Shown here piece after piece: positions 1-8,158 of a DNA stretch of 15,273 nucleotides. Both the position numbers and the translations under genes were made by a program. How positions within the stretch are numbered: position 1 is the stretch's first letter; every line of letters begins with the position of its first letter. The notes beneath the pieces are model-generated. The model was not told where the DNA came from. It made no database searches and was given only the letters and a program-made list of their open reading frames with translations. The DNA is from Phycisphaerae bacterium (GTDB lineage: Bacteria > Planctomycetota > Phycisphaerae > UBA1845 > UTPLA1): assembly GCA_029259995.1 (NCBI GenBank), contig JAJDEC010000420.1, positions 1-15,273 of the forward strand, read 5' to 3'.

Positions 1-120
1 CCATGGGTCCGCCGACTTGAACGCGTCGAGCGCTGGGTCATTGCAAAAGTCACCATTTATCACGCACGATTGCTCGTCAGAGAGGACGCGGCCTGATGCT
101 TCGTGCGCATTCTTCTTCAT
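1..120 (-). CDS. Possible 5' end of an unidentified gene, running off the left edge
   Basis: An ATG at 120-118 opens a frame of 40 codons without a stop that reaches base 1, so only an N-terminal fragment would be visible. The peptide begins MKKNAHEASG and contains two cysteines and several acidic residues; it has no signal peptide and I do not recognise it. Third-position GC is moderately high, as in real genes here, but 40 codons prove little. The start lies exactly at the end of a dispersed repeat (119-218). No good ribosome site sits at normal spacing: the repeat's GGAGGG is about 22 nt away. Another ATG 18 nt upstream reads six codons into a TGA that overlaps this ATG. It would be transcribed in the same direction as the large secreted protein gene, past that gene's terminator. 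It could equally be non-coding. Confidence 0.3.
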   Translation of the reverse strand, partial: MKKNAHEASGRVLSDEQSCVINGDFCNDPALDAFKSADPW

Positions 121-218
121 CGCTGGGCTTTTCTCATTGGATCCCTCCGGGATCCTTCGCGACGCACAATTCATCTTCCAGAGCGTGATACGCCATCGTC
201 CCGCAAATCCGTGAAGAA
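119..218 (-). repeat. 100-nt dispersed repeat, copy A (inverted relative to copy B at 10190-10289)
   Basis: Read on the minus strand from 218 to 119, this segment aligns without gaps to 10190-10289 on the plus strand, with about 87 of 100 bases identical by hand count. The best conserved part surrounds a perfect palindrome, GGATCCC with a 3-nt loop and GGGATCC (139-155). Similarity stops sharply on both sides. The copy lies just 3' of the giant secreted-protein gene, next to its terminator. From memory, similar non-coding elements with this GGATCC core are scattered through planctomycete genomes; I cannot confirm that here. Confidence 0.75.
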
Positions 219-250
219 CAAGAAAGAGCCCGGCCATGATCGACCGGGCT
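211..250 (-). terminator. Rho-independent terminator of the giant secreted-protein gene
   Basis: On the minus strand a perfect 7-bp GC-rich stem (AGCCCGG at 250-244 pairing with 233-227, extendable by one G-T pair) encloses a 10-nt loop. A T-rich run, TTTCTTGTTCTTC, follows at 225-213. It lies 33 nt past the stop codon at 286-284. The T-rich run overlaps the first bases of the dispersed repeat. Confidence 0.75.
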
Positions 251-283
251 TCTGAAGGAATTCAAAATGTGGAAACCTGGCGC

Positions 284-3200
284 CTACGGGCACGGGCACT
301 CGACTTCGACGGAGATGAATCCGCGCGAGGCCTCGTCGAACGAGGCCGCCTGGATCAGATACGTCTGCCCGATCGTCAATCCGCTGACGCAGACTTCGCT
401 GAGGCGTTCGCCGCAGGGCAGGCCGGCGTCTTCGCTGCAACCGATCTCGTCGCCGGGAGCGGGCGGACAACCGACGGCGTCGTACACAGCGAGAATCGTA
501 TCCGTCGCGGGCGGCAGCGAGCCGCAGGTTCGCACGCGGGCGCTCGTGTCCGTCGCCATGAATTCAAACCAGAGCGTACCGACGCCCTGCCCCGCACCGC
601 CAGCGCGGCAACTGAAGGCGGGATCGCCGGCGTCTGTCGTCGCGGCCGTGTTGTCCACAAGGACGCGGAGTCCGCAGGTGATGGCCATGGCCGAATTGCA
701 TTCGTCGTTCGCCAATGGCGGGCAGGCCGTTTCGGCCAGGGCCAGTGGAATGAACGCCTGGATATCATCGCCGTCGATCGAGCCGCTGCCGTTGACGTCT
801 GCGATGCAGTATGCCGGCGTTCCCGACAACGGCGGATTCATGATGGATGCCGCGAACGTCGCCACGTCATTCGCATCGACGACGGCGTCGCCATTGGTAT
901 CGCCCTTGCAGCAATCGATCATCGGCGGCGGCGGACACGGGTTCGACGCACACAGGACACCGTCGCCGCGATAGGAGCCGCCGGAATCGATGCACTCATT
1001 CTCACGCAGTTCGACACACGAACTATCGGGATAACAGCATGCGCCGCGCGGGCAGGGACACATCAGTTCGATCGCAATGTCGCCGAGCGACATGGCATCG
1101 AACGATGCAACTTGAATCGTGTATTGATTGCCGGGCGTCAGACCTTCGACACAAACCTGTGCGAGTCGTCCGCAGGCGCCGCCCGCATCTTCGACGCAGG
1201 CGATTTCGTCACTCGTATCGCTGGGGCAGGTGCCCTCATACACGGCGAGGAGCGTGTCGTTCACAGGCGCCGACGAGTTGCACGTGCTGATGAGCGCGTC
1301 TGTATCGCTTGCGATGAATGTGTACCAGACAGTCCCCACGCCCTGTCCCGGTCCGTTGAACCGGCAACTGAATGCCGGCTCGGCGCCCGTCGTCGTTGCG
1401 AGCGTGTTGTTCACGACGACCTGTGTGTTGCACGACAGGAGGATCGCATTTGCGCAGTCATCGTTGACCGGCGGCGGCGGTGGTTGCGGACACATGATCG
1501 ACGCACATGAAACGCCATTCCCAGCGTACAGCGCCCCAACAGTGACGCAGGAGAGCTGACTCAGTTCGGAGCAAGTGCCATTGGGGAAGCAGCACGCCCC
1601 CTTGATTTCGACGGGGCCGCCACACGTGGCGCCATCGACGATCTGCTCAATGAAGCCGGCGATGTCGTCGCCGTTCACGGCCAGGTCCTCGTTGATGTCC
1701 GACGGGCAGAACGTATCGTCCATCATTGCCGGCGGATCGAGGAGTTCCGCGACAAACGCGGCGACGTCATCAATGTTCACCAGCGCATCCAGATTGACAT
1801 CGCCGAGGCAGCATGCCGTTCCGGGCGTGCATTCGACGGTCAGTTCACCTGTGCCGAATGCGCCGTCGGCGCCGCCGACGCGGATGAGAAACTGGCTTCC
1901 CATCGCGACATCGATGTAGACTTCGGCCGGGCCATCCGGGGCACAGCCGTTGTTGTCGCAGGTCAGCGGACCCGCGGCGGGCGGGCAATCCGTTCCGTCG
2001 TACACGGCCAGCGCCGCGTCGAATGTTGTGTTTCCGCAGAGGCTGATTCGAAGCTGCCCGTTGCAATTCGCCGTGTAGGTGTACCAGATATCGTTAAGCA
2101 CATCGGTGCAGACGCCGCCCGGCGAATCCAATGGTCCGTCGGTCTGCGCATCCGTCGTGTCGAACGGATAGACGCCGTCACTGATGGCGATTGCGCCGGA
2201 GCAATCGTCGTTTTCGATCACGGGACACGTCAGTGGCGAACAAGGCTCGTCGAGCGTAAAGTCTCCGGCCATCATCGCGCATTCCGATGCCGTCAGGATG
2301 ACGCAATTGTTCGGACTGAGGCAGCATGCGCCGCCCTGATCCGGAATGCAGCCAACAATCAGTCGCCCGCTGCCCACGCTGTCGGCAAGGCCGCCGATCC
2401 GAATCAGATAGCAGTTGCCGCTGATCACAGGGACACTCAGTTTGTTTTGATCCGTTCCCGGGCCGCATCCCGGATTCATTGTGCCGGAGATGCACGCGAT
2501 CTGATCGGCCGCATCATTCGGACAGATGCAGGTATCGTAGACCGCGATCGTTGCGTCGTAATTCGAGTCGAAACACGGCGACACGCGCATGTCTCCGTCA
2601 CAGGTTGCCGTGTAGCGGAACCACACGTCCTGATTCACGTCGAGACAGGAAAGGATTGTCGGTCCGTCCGTTGTGGCACGAAGCGTCGTGAATTCGAAGA
2701 CACCGTTTGTGATCTCAATCGCGTTGTCGCAATCGTCGTTGACGGGGGCTTCGCAGACGATCTGCGAACAGGCCATGCCGACGAAGAACGCGTCGCCCAC
2801 ATCCTCGCACTCAGAAGCGAGCCGAAGTTCGCAGCCTGTTCGAGCATCGCAACAGGCGCCTTGTCCGGCGGGAACGCAGGTGACAAACAGTGTGCCCGTA
2901 CCGGTCGATGCACCGATGCCGCCGACGCGGATCAGGACGCATTGTCCGGCGACGACGTCCACTGCGACTTCCGCGGGGCCGCCGGAAATTCCACAACCGT
3001 CATCGTCGCAGCCGAGCAGCATCTCCAACGGCGCACAAGACGGTCCGTTGATGCAGTCGTCATCGTAAACCGCGATCGCGGCGTCGTAGCTCGTCGCATC
3101 GCAGGTGCTGACGATCAGGGTGCCGTCGCATTGAGCGATATGTCGGAACCAGATGTCATTGTCGATGACGGGGCAGCCGCCGCCGGGCTGATCTTCGATG

Positions 3201-5143
3201 CTCGTCGTGGCGCCCATGTTGTCGTAGAGATAGAGCCCTTCGGAAATCGACAATGCCGTGATGCACTCGTCGTTGTCGGGCATCGCGCATGTGATCGGAG
3301 AACATGGCTCTCCGAGTGTGAACATGCCGCCGGCCATCATGCATTCTGATTCAGTCGTCAGTTCGCAGATACCGAGCGGATCGCAGCAGGCGCCGAGCTG
3401 GGCCGGGACACAGCCCACAATCAGGAGGCCTTCGCCTTCCTCCGTCTGGGCGCCGCCGACGCGGATCAGGTAACAGTTGCCCGCCACCGCGGCGAACGTC
3501 AGTGTCGCGTCATCGTTGTCCGGGCCGCAACCGTCGTCCTTGCAGGCGAGCAACGGCCCCATGTTTGAATCACAGAAGCAGCCTTGATAGACATTGATGG
3601 CGGAGTCGTAGTTCGTACTGCTGCACGTCGCGACGGTCACATCGCCGTCGCATGTCGCGATGTAGCGGAACCAGACGTCCTGATTGACGTTTGTGCACTG
3701 ACCGCCGGGCGAATCAAAGGGCCCGTCGGTCTCGGCGTTGACTGTCGAATACGGATAAATGCCGTCCTGCGTAATGACCTGGGCATCCACGCAGTCGTCA
3801 TTTGCGGCCGGGCAACTTGACGTCAGGCAGTCGCCCGCGAACCACTCGCCCGCGAGCAGGGAGCATTCCGTCGGCGTCAGGTCCTGGCATGTGTTATTCG
3901 GAAGACAGCAGGCGCCGAGATCAGTCGTTCCGCAAGGCGGATCGAGAACGGCGCAGGTCCCGTTGATCACAAATCGGCTGCCGACATTCACGCAACTTTC
4001 CAGCGTGACGTTGTTGGTGCAGATGCCCGACGTATCGTTGCAACACGCGCCCATGATCTGCGGGCACATGAATGTGGAGCAGGATTCGTTCAGGAACGGA
4101 ATCGTAAACGGATTGAGATCGAGGCATTCCTGTTCCGTGAGCCCGTCGAAACACATGCCGTTGAGCACGTCGCAACAGGCGAGGTTCGTCGGATTCGTGT
4201 CTTCTCCAAATAGCTGAAAGGACACGTCGCGATGCGTTCCTGCGGGCGGCGCGTCCGTGCAATCCACGTTCTGAAAGTTGCCGTTGATCGGCGTCCAGAA
4301 GTCGATGCCCAGCGACGGGAATCCGATGTGCGCATCGAACGTGCTTCCATCCGATTCAACGTCCGACGGAATCCACAGAACCTGCGGTCGCGCCGGATAG
4401 CGCGGGATGATCGACAGCCAGTATCGCCGGTTCTTCTGAACTTCGATATCGACGGGAAAGTCAACGACGAATCGAGCAGCACAGGAAGCCCCGCCTCCGC
4501 CGTCCGTCACTTCCGTCTCCGTGATCATTTCCTGCGTCACCTGGACGGCGGCCACCGGCGGTCCGAGGAACTGAATCGGACCGACGGGATTCGTCGGGTC
4601 GACGTCCGGCTGCCCGGCCGGAATATCGAGCAGCGAGTTTTCGAAGATCACGACGTAGGCGCCTTCAGCAAACACGCCGGATGGCGTGGGATTCGGATCG
4701 CCGACAATGTTGAAGAACGCAAACGTCGCACGAACCGTCGTGATCCGCGCATTCAGATTCGGTGTAATGAAATCCTCGATGATGAAGTCGTCCGCCGTCG
4801 CTGCGACAAACTGCCAAAGCGCCGTCGCTCCGTCTCGTGAAAGACTGAACTGCGACGCCGAGTCGGACACGTCCGCCAACGGCATGCCGTTGTCGTACAG
4901 CATCGTTCCGACGGGCAGGACACCGCGTGGTCCCACTGTTCCGCCGGCTGGCGCGTGCCACGCGTCTTCGACGTCCGTTGTCGCAGTCGATGACGGTCGT
5001 GCCAACCCAATCCGTGTATCCATCGTCGGTCCGTCCGGCTGATCCGATGCATGGATTCGCGAAGACGCGAACGACATCGCTGACACAGCGGCGGTACAAA
5101 CTACAGCGATGATGATCCGTGCCCGATTGCCACGTCGCTTCAT
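284..5143 (-). CDS. Giant secreted modular protein with Cys-rich GACC modules, NDDC modules and two dockerin-type domains
   Basis: A 1619-residue exported protein, probably surface-bound or extracellular. The start at 5143 is chosen over an in-frame ATG at 5197 because AGGAG lies 8 nt upstream and the protein then begins MKRRGNRARIIIAVV, a classic signal peptide ending near residue 32. Residues 33-320 form a unique N-terminal domain. Then follow (approximate): GACC modules at 321-362, 365-404 and 409-445; NDDC module 1 (448-580); GACC (583-620); NDDC 2 (624-757); GACC (761-798); NDDC 3 (802-933); GACC (937-974); NDDC 4 (978-1106); dockerin 1 (1110-1174); GACC (1181-1219); NDDC 5 (1227-1365); GACC (1366-1404); dockerin 2 (1410-1474); NDDC 6 (1479-1619). 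Each dockerin has two D-x-N-x-D-type calcium loops, for example DVNLDALVNIDD. NDDC modules carry DVWFRY-like and LIRVGG-like motifs. Dozens of paired cysteines imply disulfides formed outside the cytoplasm. No catalytic domain and no C-terminal anchor are recognised; adhesion or matrix function is inference. Confidence 0.93.
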   Translation of the reverse strand: MKRRGNRARIIIAVVCTAAVSAMSFASSRIHASDQPDGPTMDTRIGLARPSSTATTDVEDAWHAPAGGTVGPRGVLPVGTMLYDNGMPLADVSDSASQFSLSRDGATALWQFVAATADDFIIEDFITPNLNARITTVRATFAFFNIVGDPNPTPSGVFAEGAYVVIFENSLLDIPAGQPDVDPTNPVGPIQFLGPPVAAVQVTQEMITETEVTDGGGGASCAARFVVDFPVDIEVQKNRRYWLSIIPRYPARPQVLWIPSDVESDGSTFDAHIGFPSLGIDFWTPINGNFQNVDCTDAPPAGTHRDVSFQLFGEDTNPTNLACCDVLNGMCFDGLTEQECLDLNPFTIPFLNESCSTFMCPQIMGACCNDTSGICTNNVTLESCVNVGSRFVINGTCAVLDPPCGTTDLGACCLPNNTCQDLTPTECSLLAGEWFAGDCLTSSCPAANDDCVDAQVITQDGIYPYSTVNAETDGPFDSPGGQCTNVNQDVWFRYIATCDGDVTVATCSSTNYDSAINVYQGCFCDSNMGPLLACKDDGCGPDNDDATLTFAAVAGNCYLIRVGGAQTEEGEGLLIVGCVPAQLGACCDPLGICELTTESECMMAGGMFTLGEPCSPITCAMPDNDECITALSISEGLYLYDNMGATTSIEDQPGGGCPVIDNDIWFRHIAQCDGTLIVSTCDATSYDAAIAVYDDDCINGPSCAPLEMLLGCDDDGCGISGGPAEVAVDVVAGQCVLIRVGGIGASTGTGTLFVTCVPAGQGACCDARTGCELRLASECEDVGDAFFVGMACSQIVCEAPVNDDCDNAIEITNGVFEFTTLRATTDGPTILSCLDVNQDVWFRYTATCDGDMRVSPCFDSNYDATIAVYDTCICPNDAADQIACISGTMNPGCGPGTDQNKLSVPVISGNCYLIRIGGLADSVGSGRLIVGCIPDQGGACCLSPNNCVILTASECAMMAGDFTLDEPCSPLTCPVIENDDCSGAIAISDGVYPFDTTDAQTDGPLDSPGGVCTDVLNDIWYTYTANCNGQLRISLCGNTTFDAALAVYDGTDCPPAAGPLTCDNNGCAPDGPAEVYIDVAMGSQFLIRVGGADGAFGTGELTVECTPGTACCLGDVNLDALVNIDDVAAFVAELLDPPAMMDDTFCPSDINEDLAVNGDDIAGFIEQIVDGATCGGPVEIKGACCFPNGTCSELSQLSCVTVGALYAGNGVSCASIMCPQPPPPPVNDDCANAILLSCNTQVVVNNTLATTTGAEPAFSCRFNGPGQGVGTVWYTFIASDTDALISTCNSSAPVNDTLLAVYEGTCPSDTSDEIACVEDAGGACGRLAQVCVEGLTPGNQYTIQVASFDAMSLGDIAIELMCPCPRGACCYPDSSCVELRENECIDSGGSYRGDGVLCASNPCPPPPMIDCCKGDTNGDAVVDANDVATFAASIMNPPLSGTPAYCIADVNGSGSIDGDDIQAFIPLALAETACPPLANDECNSAMAITCGLRVLVDNTAATTDAGDPAFSCRAGGAGQGVGTLWFEFMATDTSARVRTCGSLPPATDTILAVYDAVGCPPAPGDEIGCSEDAGLPCGERLSEVCVSGLTIGQTYLIQAASFDEASRGFISVEVECPCP

Positions 5144-5857
5144 CTGGCCTGCTCCTAAAAAGATCAATAATGGCGTGCGCGTTCGTGATCGCGGCACCGG
5201 TATCGACCGGCGTCGTCCAACAACGGCTGGCTCGCCGCAGAGTCACGTCAACACGTTCAGAGGCGGGGTCTATCCGAATCCAACGGCAAGTGCCGCCGAC
5301 ATCAGTAGTTGCTTCCTCCAACACTCCCCGTTTTTCATCGTGCGCAATCGTCGCTGGAACCCCGGCCCATCAAATCACTGACGGATCATGATGCAGCGAC
5401 GATTACCCCCATACAGCTCCCCCCAGTCGGTATTCCGTTCATGTTCACCCCGTTACGGGGCGTATTTGACGGTTTCAAGGCGTTCGTCGGCCCCCTCAAT
5501 GGCCACCAACGAACGAAGGGATGCAATCTGCGAGTATAACCTTGCGGCTTTTTCAATAATAGGCCGGAGAGTCCGCCAGTGTGAACCCTCCCGATAAAAA
5601 GTCTGTGCGAAAACACGCTCCGGCTCGTAAGACAGGACGCCTGCGGCGTGCCAGATGAGTCGCGATTCCGATCAGGGGCCGTCAATTGTGCCCGTTTGCC
5701 TGTCATCGGGACCGATCGGCGCTGACGCGGACCCGAAACATCGCGGTCCCTTTCGCCTCGGCGTTCGCGCCGGACGCGTCTGCCCGCCGCCCCCAATTCT
5801 GCCGAATCGCCTTGGAAACTGAAGTGTGGTACTTATCGGATGAACCGGAACCGGGGA
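5144..5857. other. Intergenic region upstream of the giant gene (714 bp), no convincing gene
   Basis: This region must hold the promoter of the giant gene and the 3' end of the DUF3299 transcript. I see the AGGAG ribosome site (5152-5156) and small palindromes at 5197-5210 (CCGGT/ACCGG) and 5448-5460 (CCCCG/CGGGG, 3-nt loop). No good -35/-10 pair was found on the minus strand. Open frames here (for example 5386-5796 minus) have Arg-rich, low-complexity translations and no ribosome site, and are taken as chance. Confidence 0.6.
5152..5156 (-). promoter_or_regulatory. Ribosome binding site that fixes the start of the giant secreted protein
   Basis: AGGAG on the minus strand, 8 nt before the ATG at 5143-5141. 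The alternative in-frame ATG at 5197 would place 18 residues before a normal signal peptide, so this site decides the start. Confidence 0.75.
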
Positions 5858-6724
5858 TCAGGGAGATTCGCCGGGAGGCAGCACCTTGTCCGGCACCAGT
5901 CGGAACACGCTGACCGCGAAATCGTCCACCAGCTTTTCGCCGACTTCCAATCTGCCCAGGACGGTGATCGGCTTGTGCAGCGTGACGCCGAACGCCTTCC
6001 CGTCGGGCGAGGTGACATCGATCCAATCCGCCAACGTTATCGGCGCGCCATAACAACATGCGGCCTGATTGCGCATGAGCATGAATCGCATGACGTGATT
6101 CTCGCCGTCGAGTTCGAGCGGTTGCATGAATCCCTGGATCGCGATCTGTTTTCCGTTCCAGGCGAACACGCTCCCCGGAATTTTCGCAATGCTGTCGCCG
6201 CCTGTCAGGCTGGCGGTCGCCCAGGATCGCACGTATTTCCAATTGCCGATGTCTTCGAAGCTGGTCGGCAAGTACGCCTCGTTCTCCGGCTTTGTGATCG
6301 TCGGGCGCGGCAGATCTTTCTGATTCCCCATCAGAAACGCAAACGCCGACGCCCTGTCGCCCTGTCCCGCGCCGGAGGTGACGACCTGCGACGCGACGAC
6401 GTCGTTTGCCGATTCAGTCCATTCGTCATCGAATTCGTCGGAGTCGTCCCACTCGGAGAAGCCGTCGTCGTCTACTTCGGCGGCCGGCTCTGCCGAACTG
6501 ACGATTGCGTCGATCGGCGCGCCCTGCACATCAGCGACTTGCGCCGTGCGAACAGCGTCACGACTGGCCACGTCGTCTCTTCCGAATATCCAATAGAGCA
6601 CGCCGGCAACGACGATCGCATCCATGAGGAAGAAAAGAATCAACCAGCGCGGAAACGGCCTGCGCCGCGGCTTCAGCATTGCGGCAGCCGTTGTATCGTT
6701 GGATGACCAACCGTCCTGCGACAT
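5858..6724 (-). CDS. Membrane-anchored DUF3299 domain protein
   Basis: 288 residues. A short N-terminus with basic residues (KPRRRPFPR) precedes one membrane segment at about 27-47 with no signal-peptidase site, so this is probably an N-in single-pass anchor. A very acidic linker rich in Asp and Glu (about 82-104) leads to a C-terminal domain (about 150-280) with SVFAWNGKQIAIQGFM, then MRNQAACCYG and a conserved TLADWIDV stretch. This pattern (a short beta domain with a CC-x-G motif) matches my memory of DUF3299, whose function is unknown; a metal-related role is sometimes suspected because of the paired cysteines, but nothing here shows it. ATG at 6724 follows AGGA at 5-nt spacing. The stop is TGA. 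It lies 124 bp downstream of the epimerase on the same strand and could be co-transcribed, but a strong hairpin lies between them. Confidence 0.85.
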   Translation of the reverse strand: MSQDGWSSNDTTAAAMLKPRRRPFPRWLILFFLMDAIVVAGVLYWIFGRDDVASRDAVRTAQVADVQGAPIDAIVSSAEPAAEVDDDGFSEWDDSDEFDDEWTESANDVVASQVVTSGAGQGDRASAFAFLMGNQKDLPRPTITKPENEAYLPTSFEDIGNWKYVRSWATASLTGGDSIAKIPGSVFAWNGKQIAIQGFMQPLELDGENHVMRFMLMRNQAACCYGAPITLADWIDVTSPDGKAFGVTLHKPITVLGRLEVGEKLVDDFAVSVFRLVPDKVLPPGESP

Positions 6725-6779
6725 GAGTTCCTGATGTTAAAAAGACGAGGTCGAATTGCAGTGTGAATCATTAACTGTG

Positions 6780-6798
6780 GCACAGGCCCTGCCTGTGC
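6780..6798. repeat. Perfect 8-bp palindrome with 3-nt loop between epimerase and DUF3299 genes
   Basis: GCACAGGC, loop CCT, GCCTGTGC. No T-run follows on the minus strand, so it is not an obvious terminator. It belongs to the same style of intergenic hairpin as 7961-7976 and 10253-10429. I recall similar CACAGG/CCTGTG palindromes as common dispersed elements in planctomycetes. Confidence 0.6.
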
Positions 6799-6848
6799 TG
6801 TACCGGCGAGTCGACGGTTTCACAGGTTGGTTCATTCTTCCGACTCAC

Positions 6849-7886
6849 TCAGCTCGCCATCGCGGCTTCGCGAAGCTTCGGCGCCGGGATCTTTCGACCT
6901 TCGAACCAATCGATCGTCATCGGCACGCCCTCTTCATAGTTGACGGTCGATTCCCATCCGAGTTCTCGCCGCGCTTTTTCGGCGGAGAAATAGGTATCGC
7001 GGCCCATGAGCCAGACGGCGTAGCGCGTCACCAACGGCGGGCGCTGTCGCTTGAAGGCGTGACCGACGACTTCAAGGAAGAACGCGACTTTGTAGGCGAG
7101 CTTGAACGGGATGTTCTTCGTGACGGGCGGCGCCTTGAGCGCGTCGGACAGCAGTTTGAAATAGGCCCGCTGCGTGATGTCGCCGTCGTTGCAGCAATTG
7201 TACGCCTCACCAACGGCGTTCGGATTGTCCGCCGCAAGGATGCACGCTTCCGCGACGTTGCCGGCATAAACGACGCTGAGGACATTGTCGCCCGAGCCGA
7301 GCAACTTGGCCTTGCCGATGCGAATCAGCTTCGACAATCGCTTGATCGTCGCGCGATCGCGCGGGCCATAGAGCCAGCTCGGCCGGATGACGCTGAATTT
7401 CACTTTGCAGCCGTTCTCGCTTCGACGCCACAACTCGCGCTCGACTTCGACTTTCGCGCGCGTGTAGTACGACCACTTGTGAACATTGACGCCAAGCGGC
7501 TGACTCTCATCGATCGTCAGGCCCTTCTCATTGCGATGGCCGTAGACGCTGATCGAGCTGATGTGGATGAACCGGGGAACGCCTGCCTTCTCGGCGGCAT
7601 CAAGGAGGTTGAAGGAACCGTCGATCGTGACCTTCTTGAAGTCATTCCACGGACCCCAGTCGCCGACGCGCGCCGCGGCGTGATAGATGCACTGCACGCC
7701 CTCGCAGGCCCGCGCGACAGACGCGGCATCGGTCAGATCGCCTTCGACCAGTTCGACGTCCTGCGTCTTCAGCCATGACGTATCCGAGCCGGCGCGAACG
7801 AGGCAGCGTACCGCGCGGCCGCGCAGCCGAAGCTGTTCGACAATGTGGCTTCCCAGGAGTCCGGTGGCGCCGGTTACAAGATTCAT
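6849..7886 (-). CDS. NAD(P)-dependent epimerase / 3-beta-hydroxysteroid dehydrogenase-like extended SDR
   Basis: 345 residues, cytosolic oxidoreductase of the extended short-chain dehydrogenase family. The N-terminus MNLVTGATGLLG gives the Rossmann TGxxGxxG motif at residues 5-12. SSISVYG (110-116) supplies the catalytic Ser region, and YTRAK (141-145) is the YxxxK pair. The segment VIRPSWLYGP (167-176) is typical of the family, and residues 205-340 form the variable substrate domain with a C-terminal GWESTVNYEEG signature. The substrate cannot be read from sequence: a nucleotide sugar, sterol-like lipid or other alcohol is possible. The start is ambiguous: a GTG at 7892 lies only 4 nt from GGGAG, while the ATG at 7886 lies 10 nt from it; ATG is preferred because the family begins directly with the beta strand. 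A promoter-like pair lies at 7950-7978. The stop is TGA. Confidence 0.92.
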   Translation of the reverse strand: MNLVTGATGLLGSHIVEQLRLRGRAVRCLVRAGSDTSWLKTQDVELVEGDLTDAASVARACEGVQCIYHAAARVGDWGPWNDFKKVTIDGSFNLLDAAEKAGVPRFIHISSISVYGHRNEKGLTIDESQPLGVNVHKWSYYTRAKVEVERELWRRSENGCKVKFSVIRPSWLYGPRDRATIKRLSKLIRIGKAKLLGSGDNVLSVVYAGNVAEACILAADNPNAVGEAYNCCNDGDITQRAYFKLLSDALKAPPVTKNIPFKLAYKVAFFLEVVGHAFKRQRPPLVTRYAVWLMGRDTYFSAEKARRELGWESTVNYEEGVPMTIDWFEGRKIPAPKLREAAMAS

Positions 7887-7949
7887 GAACACGTATCTCC
7901 CTAAATACTGGCGCGGACTTGGCCGGCCGACTCGTCGCGAGCCCAGCCC

Positions 7950-7978
7950 AAGCTAGAAGCGACGCCTGAAGGCGTCAA
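7950..7978 (-). promoter_or_regulatory. Candidate sigma70-type promoter of the epimerase gene
   Basis: On the minus strand TTGACG (7978-7973) is followed after 17 nt by TAGCTT (7955-7950), about 64 nt before the ATG. The -35 is good and the -10 weak. A perfect palindrome (7961-7976) fills the spacer and overlaps the -35 box, which is unusual for a working promoter unless it is an operator. Confidence 0.35.
7961..7976. repeat. Palindrome GACGCCT / AGGCGTC with 2-nt loop
   Basis: A perfect 7-bp inverted repeat with a GA loop in the 272-bp gap between the 148-aa gene and the epimerase. Apart from this, the promoter candidate, and a CGGCCG pair at 8038-8056, I see nothing in 7887-8158. Confidence 0.6.
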
Positions 7979-8158
7979 GCGCAATAGGCGTTTTAGTGCT
8001 TGAAACAGTGATTCTCCGCGTGTTACAAACCTTTACACGGCCGAAATGTACGGCCGACATCCGCGGATCGATCAAGCCAAGACTGTCGCCCGGAATGCGG
8101 CGAGGCGTTCATGCCCGCTGTGGGCGACGGGATAGACGATTGACGCGACGGATGCGTC

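Noticed and set aside
236..1510. Long plus-strand open frame (424 codons) opposite the giant gene
   Set aside because: Its translation is Arg-rich and without domain pattern. It lies antisense to a frame with clear repeated modules; GC-rich repeat coding makes long antisense frames.
284..5143. Giant gene as a repeat-containing toxin or CDI-type effector
   Set aside because: There is no C-terminal toxin domain; the C-terminus is another NDDC module, and no immunity gene follows directly.
5386..5796. Minus-strand frame upstream of the giant gene
   Set aside because: No ribosome site, low-complexity Arg-rich N-terminus, no resemblance to a known protein.
5840..6706. Plus-strand frame of 288 codons antisense to the DUF3299 gene
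   Set aside because: It mirrors a real gene, has no ribosome site and gives an Arg/His-rich protein without recognisable features.
6756..7778. Plus-strand frame of 340 codons antisense to the epimerase gene
   Set aside because: The opposite strand carries a complete SDR with Rossmann and YxxxK motifs; this frame shows none.
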